This document shows positions 61,101 to 64,000 of a DNA stretch of 64,000 nucleotides, one piece after another. The notes under the pieces were generated by a model that saw only the letters and a program-made list of their open reading frames with translations, ran no database searches and was not told where the DNA came from. This DNA is from F23-B02 sp963620985. Its GTDB lineage: Bacteria > Bacillota > Clostridia > Oscillospirales > Oscillospiraceae. How positions within the stretch are numbered: position 1 is the first letter of the stretch; each line of letters begins with the position of its first letter. The position numbers and the translations under genes are program-made. The stretch spans positions 23,396-87,395 of the forward strand of contig CAVFCI010000003.1 in the NCBI GenBank assembly GCA_963620985.1, given 5' to 3'.

Positions 61101-61369
61101 AGCCTCGGCCTTTCGCCGCTGCTGTCGATGAGGGCGATGCCCTTGGAGCCCCTGCGGACATACCGGCCCATCTTTTCGTTCCAGAAGTCGTACTCCGCGC
61201 AGGCGGTGGCGTCCGGACGCTGGGCGTGGATCATGACCTGCTCGGCATAGGGGTATTTGTACAACCTTGCGGCAGTGGTGAGAAAGCCCGTCCAGCCCCG
61301 GTAGCTGCCGGTGATCTGCCGCTGCGCCTCGTCCGCCATCTGCATATACGTTTGTAGCTTGCTCGGCAT
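52139..61369 (-). CDS. Giant ICE protein: SNF2-type helicase plus N6-adenine methylase with MutS-I-like domain
   Basis: 3076 residues. N-terminus (about 1-250) resembles ArdC/LtrC-type ssDNA-binding domains (SYRGWTGFLTTAARLYKYPY). Residues about 258-375 are a low-complexity linker that overlaps tnpV in another frame. At about 773-846 lies a MutS domain I-like segment (VLFQVGDFFELYGEDA, INLTTRNIPG, EMCGVPSH). Methylase motifs follow at about 1540-1700 (NILEPGMGVGNFFG, VGNVPFGQY). The SNF2 helicase has Walker A AHEVGAGKTFEM near 2223, DEAH near 2385 and QRSGRIIRQGN near 2753. Probably protects and processes incoming ICE DNA. GGAGGAG precedes the ATG, just after a terminator-like hairpin. Confidence 0.9.
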   Translation of the reverse strand: MPSKLQTYMQMADEAQRQITGSYRGWTGFLTTAARLYKYPYAEQVMIHAQRPDATACAEYDFWNEKMGRYVRRGSKGIALIDSSGERPRLRYVFDVSDTGGREFSKSRYLWEYREEHADAVSAMLESRYGVDGKGGLPDQLERIASQLAEEYWRDYKRDILAIVDDSFLYGYDEFNVGAAFQSAAAVSIAYSLMSRCGLEADDRFEHEDFLSIFDFNTPEAAAELGTAVSRINGEVLRQIEVTIKNYEREKLAERSHSHDRTDLHQERGLPDSRPDAERNAGGRETPGQVRETAQELPSGAQTGAVQPSGAVGEAVPAPAGDRRDGEPEAGADDAGADEVGGRDGGAESPRSDEMGGADEQPESAGGGDHPQRAGVQLTNDAPEAEPAQPPIPQAYQLSLFPTEEEQIAYIAEAESYTPSAFSMSIPQADIDHILRMEGNADYARMKIATEFSKGKSVEEIAAFLQNTFHGGNGVVTENGRYSAWYAEDGIHIANGDAARYLTSAKVVSWQEAAERISELLEQGEYAANVELAEAPGHERTELAQSIWYLRQDLSEKARAQGYLSCLSDMRGGGFPEETARLAERLRDPAFREVLMDDFAQLRSDYREDRRLLRFHHHKPDKIEQGLRKLSLPRREYHTEMAEIPAVQRFITEDEIAATLTRGSNIEGSKGRIYAYFKEKHSPKEQADFLRKEYGIGRHSHAVSGASHSGEDHSGKGVVLKKQDCPEIQLNWANVAKRISELIRKDRFLTPEEKAQYEQLQRQTAERSAAWNDYNAVKEAHPDDIVLFQVGDFFELYGEDAKQAAELLEINLTTRNIPGAGRVEMCGVPSHNLEMYVEKLRDKYDVTIAEAPDFRAERHIYTLRSIDHEAEAAINAYEAEFGADGTRVFRDPVAEQPQPTVAELFEGYKLTVGNALVADDAFLNACRNSDRQNAYLEGAAAIRRIVTESGDLQLTRLYFDMPAFHNRLHQELLDELYPTLATTVTPSPYKVTQADIDAALQQWNGRIESKQAVVRYMAQHGREKEAAAWLAREYGLKDTSKPLQISVGNSEPVTLSWAKVQRRIAQLIQSDGFYTEQEQDNFDNIDPIAIREALAERGIVNGQIVDAEANRNSPFVRQVMADVERIAAQEAQERMAQQEEPALDPADRFHVVSLDWGFRTLYAVWDDETHGYHVDADGVTEEFASEWQVEAYRLELQGQAEQALLERAKGLISDFCRSECGSEADFSDPAKIGVAYTTVTDDEIPVQVNIDLVNYRLERYLDDEHLETRQYGSLQELISNELENLDFSDLIHVSDEDVEQYRWHAPEETAPAPQREPFPYSVGDTVYLENGKPYIIESVGVFDITLSDPTLLYPISRAESRESFARLMEWYPQPEKTAAENTAVPEKEPKPAYTEETVAVYPGDKNNLPYDVEIRTLRFDEPEHDPPAPLPPAENFRILDDDLGTGGAKEKFWRNIKAIATLKQIEAEGRNATPEEQHILSRYVGWGGLADAFDPDKAGWRAEYDELKGVLTPEEYAAARASTLNAHYTSPTVIRAIYDAVENMGFQTGNILEPGMGVGNFFGMLPESMKSSRLYGVELDSITGRIAKQLYPKADITVAGFETTDRKDFFDLAVGNVPFGQYQVNDRAYNRLGFSIHNYFFAKALDQVRPGGMVAFVTSRYTMDAKDSAARKYIAQRADLLGAIRLPNNAFKANAGTDVVSDIIFLQKRDRPIDLEPEWVHLEENADGFAINQYFIDHPEMVLGRQTSESTQYGRQDFTVAPIEGADLAEQLSAAIRNIRGTYAEAELPDLGEDETIVETIPADPNVRNFSYTVVDGELYYRQNSIMTKPDFNATAKERAKGMVELRDCVQKLISQQMDGFISDETIRQTQTELNALYDGFTAKHGLINSRANALAFAEDSSYYLLCSLEELDEDKNLKRKADMFTRRTIRAHEAVTSVDTASEALALSISEKACVDMEYMAQLTGKSQDELINELNGVIFLDPVYGNWQTADEYLSGNVRQKLREAEQAAQDSPGYLPNVEALRQAQPRDLDASEIEVRLGATWIDPSYIREFMWETFETPFYQQRMIDVTYSAFTAEWNIRNKSAVSHSSIASYMTYGTERANAYKILEDTLNLRDVRIYDTKHDADGRERRVLNSKETTLAQQKQQAIRDAFRDWIWRDPDRRHTLVTRYNELFNSTRPREYDGRHITFAGMNPEIRLREHQLNAVAHVLYGGNTLLAHEVGAGKTFEMVAAAMESKRLGLCHKSLFVVPNHLTEQWSGEFLRLYPSANILVATKKDFEPKNRKKFCARIATGEYDAVIIGHSQFEKIPVSMERQQRLLEEQIFEVEEGLRELKNQRAERFTIKSLERTKRGLEAKLKKLQDSSRKDDVVTFEQLGVDRLYVDEAHNYKNLFLYTKMRNVAGLSATDAQKSSDMLLKCRYIDEITDSRGVVFATGTPVSNSMTELYTMMRYLQHDAIRGKGLAHFDCWASTFGETQTAIELAPEGTGYRARARFAKFFNLPELMTLFKEAADIKTSDQLNLPTPTPIYHNEVAQPTEIQKQMVQELSERAARVHAQLVDPSTDNMLKITSDGRKLGLDQRVINPDLPDDPNSKVNLCVNNIHRIWQDGQADRLTQLVFCDLSTPKTGATGAKAAKTAGGNLDSPELHALEAVIGQDAAEEPAFTIYDDIREKLVARGIPREQIAFIHEANTETRKKELFAKVRSGQVRVLMGSTFKMGAGMNVQDRLVALHDLDCPWRPGDLEQRSGRIIRQGNRNKEVHIYRYVTESTFDAYLWQTVENKQKFISQIMTSKSPVRSCEDVDETALSYAEIKALCAGDKRIKEKMDLDVDVARLKLMKASHQSQQFRLEDNLLRHFPEQIRQNESFVEGFTADMQTLSEHPHPVDGFAGMEVKGDLLTDKDNAGAAILEAFKDAKGMEPVPIGSYRGFAMSLTVEDFGRDFVLTLKGKMNHRVTLGKDARGNLTRIDNALNAIPQCMQAVQDKLTTLREQMETAKTELGKPFPQEEELRTKSVRLAGLNAELNIDDRTPMEQLAEESTISAKAERPSVLAKLKAPLTQPHAEDKIKHRDKEER
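60235..60594 (-). CDS. tnpV: TnpV-family protein encoded in an alternative frame inside the giant gene
   Basis: 119 residues matching the TnpV family of Tn4451-type elements: YTKNGDYLIPDLTL, GKYGRLRRSYLQEHRPGLYS, VTEELKARDQMKWVGLMNNL, AEEIILSELVYN. Function unknown. It lies wholly inside the giant helicase gene on the same strand, in another frame. A perfect SD AAAGGAG sits 8 nt before the ATG, with a CGCGAG/CTCGCG hairpin just upstream (60611-60625). The helicase frame over it is a featureless Gly/Ala/Asp/Glu/Arg linker, so tnpV is probably the older reading frame. Confidence 0.88.
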   Translation of the reverse strand: MTELTYTKNGDYLIPDLTLSETPEDARPLGKYGRLRRSYLQEHRPGLYSRLVLSEKLFPHLREIDETANRRLEQMMPELMKSAGVTEELKARDQMKWVGLMNNLKAQAEEIILSELVYN

Positions 61370-61388
61370 ATTGCTCCTCCTTCATGGC

Positions 61389-61420
61389 AAAAATTTAGAG
61401 CGCCCGGAACGGACGCTCTA
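61389..61420 (-). terminator. Terminator-like hairpin just before the giant gene SD
   Basis: On the minus strand, TAGAGCGTCCG / CGGGCGCTCTA with U-G wobble, then AATTTTTG. The SD of the giant gene starts about 9 nt later. A further stem TGTCCCG / CGGGACA lies at 61444-61472. Confidence 0.75.
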
Positions 61421-61498
61421 TGTAAGGGCGGTATATCCGAAAATGTCCCGAATCCTATGCAGGAAACGGGACACTCTCTCTTGTATGTCGATGTTGTG

Positions 61499-61536
61499 TT
61501 TCCCAAAATTAAAACTTTTTCGATTTTGGGAAATAG
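61499..61536. repeat. 38-bp palindromic repeat, copy A
   Basis: Arms TTTCCCAAAATT and GATTTTGGGAAA plus TAG. It lies between the zinc-finger gene and the giant gene. Confidence 0.9.
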
Positions 61537-61557
61537 AGCGCAAGGGCGGAGGCGCTT

Positions 61558-62346
61558 TTATTCATCTTCTGGTTCAAAGTCCTCCGCATCGGGTTCATCC
61601 TCAAACAGGGAAAGCAGCTCCAGCGTCAGCTCGTTTACCCGGTCGGGCAGATCATCGTATCCGCGCATTTCCTTCTCTTCGCCGTTCAGGTAGCGCACCG
61701 ATACCTCCCACGATGGAGTACCCGCATATTCAGGCTCGTCAGGAATCTCCTGCGCATCCGGGGCTTCCGTGTCCCGTTCGTCCTCCCAAAGGTCGTCCGC
61801 GCCGGCAGCTTCGGAAACGCCGTAGTCGTCCTCCCAGCAGAAGATCTCATAGCTGTTGACGATGGTATTCAGGAGCTTGCGCATCTCCTTTGCTGTCAAG
61901 GTGACTTGCGCTGCTACGTCCTCCTGCCAAAGCGTTACCGTTTGATTCTTCCGGTCAATAGCGAATTGAAGCTCTCTGTAACAGCCGTCGTCATACTCGT
62001 CAAAAACCTCGGCATGGACAGCAAACTTCATGTGTCTGATGTGAAGCTGCGATTTGCGCGCATTCCGCGCCGCATATGGGAAGCGGTCTGCATACAGCTC
62101 GCGGGCGGCGGAAGCCACCTCGGGGCGGCTGTCGTTTTGCAGACCTTTGAGCCAATCCCGCTGCTGAGCGGAGAGCTGCCACGGCAGATTCCATAGCTTT
62201 GTGAGCGTCATATCCTCAGACCGCTGCGCGGCAGGCAGCGCAGCGCATTTCTTGCAGATGTGCGCTGCATGGCCTCTGCCCGAAAAGCTCTCGTTCGCTT
62301 TGTATTCTCCGCACACCTTGCAGTAGTGTCCGCGCTTCTTTGCCAT
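61558..62346 (-). CDS. Zinc-finger protein of unknown function
   Basis: 262 residues. The N-terminal treble-clef-like finger is HYCKVCGEYKANESFSGRGH followed by HICKKC (CxxC...CxxC). A middle region (LWNLPWQLSAQQRDWLKGL ... AARELYADRFPY) and a very acidic C-terminus follow (EDDYGVSEAAGADDLWEDE). I do not recognise the family. GGAGGGAG precedes the ATG, directly after repeat copy B. With the ATPase gene it forms a two-gene block bounded by palindromic repeats A and C, inserted between TTRAP and the giant gene. Confidence 0.65.
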   Translation of the reverse strand: MAKKRGHYCKVCGEYKANESFSGRGHAAHICKKCAALPAAQRSEDMTLTKLWNLPWQLSAQQRDWLKGLQNDSRPEVASAARELYADRFPYAARNARKSQLHIRHMKFAVHAEVFDEYDDGCYRELQFAIDRKNQTVTLWQEDVAAQVTLTAKEMRKLLNTIVNSYEIFCWEDDYGVSEAAGADDLWEDERDTEAPDAQEIPDEPEYAGTPSWEVSVRYLNGEEKEMRGYDDLPDRVNELTLELLSLFEDEPDAEDFEPEDE

Positions 62347-62363
62347 AACTCCCTCCGTTGCTG

Positions 62364-62401
62364 TTTCCCAAAATCAAATTATTTTCATTTTTGGGAAATA
62401 G
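62364..62401. repeat. 38-bp palindromic repeat, copy B
   Basis: Arms TTTCCCAAAATC and ATTTTTGGGAAA plus TAG. It lies between the ATPase stop and the zinc-finger gene SD. Confidence 0.9.
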
Positions 62402-63596
62402 ACGGCTGTTCTGCCAGCCAGTCCGCAATATCGATGATCTGAACTCCCTCATACTGGTACGCTTCATCCCGGATTCTGGCAAGCACCATCTTCGGATAAG
62501 CGTCCTTGATTTGAAGCAGGGGGTTTACTTCGCGCTCAAAGGTTTTCTCGTCGCTGATGTTGTCTGAAACCTGAATATAGATCTTTTCGTTGCGCTTGAT
62601 GGCGACGAAATCTATCTCTTTCTTGTACAGAACCCCGACATAGACCTCATATCCGCGCCGAAGCAGTTCAATAGCAACGATGTTTTCCAGTACGCGCCCA
62701 TAATCCAGATTCTTGGTTCCCAGCTTCGCATACCGGAAGGTGTGGTCGCTCAGATACAGCTTATCGCTGGAGGCCAGATACTTTTTCCCCTGAATGTCAT
62801 ACCTGCGAACGCGGTAGAAAGCAAAGGCGTTGCACAGATACTGCATATAGTTCCCGACGGTCTTGTGGTTGATTTTATCCTTGTTGCCTGTGAGGGCATC
62901 CGCGATGTTTCTCGCAGACGTGAGATTTGAGATATTGTCCATGAGAAAATCGACAATACGGTTCATCAGGATCGGGTTGCGGATTTTATATTTCTGCCGG
63001 ATGTCCCTGACGATCAATGTATCGAATACATCCGCGATATAGTCGTACTTGGCTTCCGGGTCTTGATAAAGGTACGATCCGGCCATGCCGCCCTCTCTCA
63101 GATACCGGGAAAAAGCGGCATACCTGTCCGTAAGGGAATAATACTCGCAGAACTCGCTGAAAGAAAACGGGAACACCTTCACTTCAAAAGTCCGACCCGT
63201 AAAGAGAGTGGCAAGATCGGAACTCAGAAGGAAAGCGTTTGAGCCTGTAATATAGATGTCAAACCTTTCCTGCGCATGGAGGTTGTTGATGGCAAGCTCA
63301 AAACCCGGACACATCTGCACCTCGTCGATCAGGACAAAGTTCTGTTTGCCATCGATATAGGAGCTTTCAATATAATCGTTCAGGACATGGTAGTCCTTGA
63401 ACTTCTCGTACTTTGTCAGGTTAAAATTGATATGCACGATATTTGCGTCCGCGATATTTGCTGCTACATACCCCTTGAATGCTTCCAGCAGCTTTGACTT
63501 TCCGCTGCGTCGGACGCCTGTGACTACCTTGATGTCCGGCGTACCGATCACTCCAATTAGCTTCCGGAGATACATACCTCGGTCTATCAGTTTCAT
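62385..63596 (-). CDS. AAA-family ATPase with DUF4143 C-terminal domain
   Basis: 403 residues. N-terminal AAA_14-type ATPase: Walker A TGVRRSGKSKLLEAF, Walker B NFVLIDEVQMCPGFE, sensor YITGSNAFLLSSDL, and the arginine-rich LFTGRTFEV motif. The C-terminal DUF4143 domain (KTVGNYMQYLCNAFAFYRVRRYD ... LYKKEIDFVAIKRNEKIYIQVS) has a PD-(D/E)xK-like EIDFVA/IYIQVS core. The biological role of this widespread family is unclear. The ATG at 63596 has GAGGTG upstream. Its promoter -35 lies inside repeat copy C, and its 3' end overlaps copy B. Confidence 0.85.
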   Translation of the reverse strand: MKLIDRGMYLRKLIGVIGTPDIKVVTGVRRSGKSKLLEAFKGYVAANIADANIVHINFNLTKYEKFKDYHVLNDYIESSYIDGKQNFVLIDEVQMCPGFELAINNLHAQERFDIYITGSNAFLLSSDLATLFTGRTFEVKVFPFSFSEFCEYYSLTDRYAAFSRYLREGGMAGSYLYQDPEAKYDYIADVFDTLIVRDIRQKYKIRNPILMNRIVDFLMDNISNLTSARNIADALTGNKDKINHKTVGNYMQYLCNAFAFYRVRRYDIQGKKYLASSDKLYLSDHTFRYAKLGTKNLDYGRVLENIVAIELLRRGYEVYVGVLYKKEIDFVAIKRNEKIYIQVSDNISDEKTFEREVNPLLQIKDAYPKMVLARIRDEAYQYEGVQIIDIADWLAEQPSISQK

Positions 63597-63612
63597 ATTC
63601 ATCACCTCTGCT

Positions 63613-63644
63613 CTTATTATACCCGTTCTATTTCCCAAAATCAA
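63613..63644 (-). promoter_or_regulatory. Promoter of the ATPase gene, -35 inside repeat copy C
   Basis: On the minus strand, TTGATT in the arm of copy C is followed after 17 bp by TATAAT (near 63616-63621), about 20 bp before the SD. The palindrome could therefore act as an operator. Confidence 0.6.
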
Positions 63645-63669
63645 TATTTTTTCGATTTTGGGAAATAGA
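63632..63669. repeat. 38-bp palindromic repeat, copy C
   Basis: Arms TTTCCCAAAATC and GATTTTGGGAAA; with the flanking CTA/TAG the arms reach 15 bp. Located upstream of the ATPase gene. Confidence 0.9.
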
Positions 63670-63681
63670 ATCGCGGAAGCA

Positions 63682-63711
63682 AAACGGGAGCGACCCGAAA
63701 GCCGCTCCCGC
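63682..63711 (-). terminator. Rho-independent terminator after the TTRAP gene
   Basis: On the minus strand, CGGGAGCG / CGCTCCCG, then TTTTG. Confidence 0.8.
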
Positions 63712-63721
63712 CGCATCCGCC

Positions 63722-63943
63722 TTATTCGTCCGTGTCGAAGTCCGGCACCAGCTCCAGCGCTGCGAAGTCCTCGTCGGTGATTTCGCCCAGCTTTTGCAGG
63801 GCGCTGTCGGTCAGCTCCCGCAGCTCAGCTTCATCCTCGTCCAGGTATCCCCGCATTTCGGTGAGGGCGGCAATCAGCCCGCTGCGGCTATCGCTCTGGT
63901 AGATGCACATGAGGTTCATTTCATCGTTGGTAAAATTCATCAT
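63722..63943 (-). CDS. Transposon-transfer assisting protein (TTRAP family)
   Basis: A 73-residue acidic protein matching the TTRAP family (NDEMNLMCIYQSDSRSGLI, MRGYLDEDEAELRELTD, LGEITDEDFAALELVPDFD). It is a conserved small backbone gene of Tn1549-like ICEs; molecular role unknown. Its ATG overlaps the stop of the gene upstream (ATGA), and it is closed by a terminator. Confidence 0.85.
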   Translation of the reverse strand: MMNFTNDEMNLMCIYQSDSRSGLIAALTEMRGYLDEDEAELRELTDSALQKLGEITDEDFAALELVPDFDTDE

Positions 63944-64000
63944 AGCAGCTCTCTTTCCGCGCGCTTTGAACGCGCTGTCTTTTTCGGCTCGTTGACGGGA
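63940..64000 (-). CDS. C-terminal end of an upstream ICE gene (partial)
   Basis: An open frame entering from the right edge and ending PVNEPKKTARSKRAERELL, with a TGA that overlaps the TTRAP start. The basic tail is typical of a C-terminus; the gene cannot be identified. Confidence 0.5.
   Translation of the reverse strand, partial: PVNEPKKTARSKRAERELL

Larger units (their letters stand above)
36598..64000. mobile_element. Integrative and conjugative element, left part (right end beyond window)
   Basis: A tRNA-anchored integrase and an excisionase-like gene define the end. MobA/MobL relaxase, MobC, CD1845-like, DUF3849, TnpV, TTRAP and a giant SNF2/N6-methylase protein form a backbone known from Tn1549/Tn4451-related elements of gut Clostridia. 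Cargo is an agr-type peptide system with an ABC efflux operon (about 41.9-49.2 kb, visibly AT-richer). No VirB4, coupling protein or other transfer-channel gene is present up to 64 kb; they should follow. The mosaic chromosomal repeats stop at the boundary. Confidence 0.9.

Noticed and set aside
61499..63669. Three 38-bp repeats as a CRISPR-like array
   Set aside because: The copies are 0.87 and 1.27 kb apart with genes between them, and each is itself a palindrome; there are no spacers or cas genes.

Overview
The window is a chromosomal segment from a gut-type member of the Clostridia (Bacillota; my best inference is an Oscillospiraceae/Ruminococcaceae-like anaerobe). The right-hand 27 kb is occupied by an integrative and conjugative element (ICE). 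The inference rests on moderately GC-rich Gram-positive genes with strong Shine-Dalgarno (SD) sequences, a mutS/miaB/mutL/miaA/hfq block followed by yggS-sepF-divIVA, SLH-domain and COG0523 proteins, and an ICE of the family common in gut Clostridia. No rRNA gene is present, so the taxonomy is not proven.

Chromosome, 1-36.6 kb. In order: a cell-wall M14 peptidase; a GNAT acetyltransferase; two overlapping G3E-type GTPases, one with a His-rich metal loop and one fused to a DUF1980-like domain; a small redox/folding operon (trigger-factor-like protein, thioredoxin with CFAC, ferredoxin-thioredoxin-reductase-like protein) followed by a lipoprotein; a heterodimeric ABC exporter with an M16C peptidase; panB; a FolT-type ECF S component; a CPBP protease; mutS; a membrane protein and miaB; divergent mutL-miaA-hfq-HlyD-like-yggS-sepF-divIVA; ileS; proC; an SLH-domain surface protein; tdk and udk; a PH-domain protein; and tRNA-Ser(CGA). 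The gaps are filled by a family of mosaic palindromic repeats (0.03-0.76 kb). Their shared ends repeatedly touch or encode the stop codons of flanking genes. None was seen inside the ICE.

ICE, about 36.6 kb to beyond the right edge. The left end lies at the 3' end of tRNA-Ser, followed by a tyrosine recombinase and an excisionase-like protein. Next come two ParB-like proteins and a MazF-like toxin packed with overlaps, and a sigma-like HTH protein preceded by tandem terminators. An AT-richer cargo block follows: an AgrB/AgrD autoinducer pair, a MacB-like ABC system (permease, ATPase, membrane-fusion protein, lipoprotein), and a divergent LytTR regulator with a GHKL sensor kinase. The DNA-processing backbone comes after it: MobA/MobL-type relaxase, CD1845-like protein, MobC, DUF3849 protein, and a 3076-residue SNF2 helicase/N6-methylase with a MutS-I-like domain. 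A TnpV gene is overprinted inside that giant gene. The window ends with a zinc-finger protein and a DUF4143 ATPase, interleaved with three copies of a 38-bp palindrome, and the TTRAP transfer-assisting protein. The type IV secretion genes and right end must lie beyond 64 kb.

Predicted working of the cargo: AgrB processes AgrD to a Cys-Trp-Phe-Met-Thr thiolactone, the kinase senses it, and the LytTR regulator controls the divergent efflux/agr operon. This is inferred from gene families and layout only.
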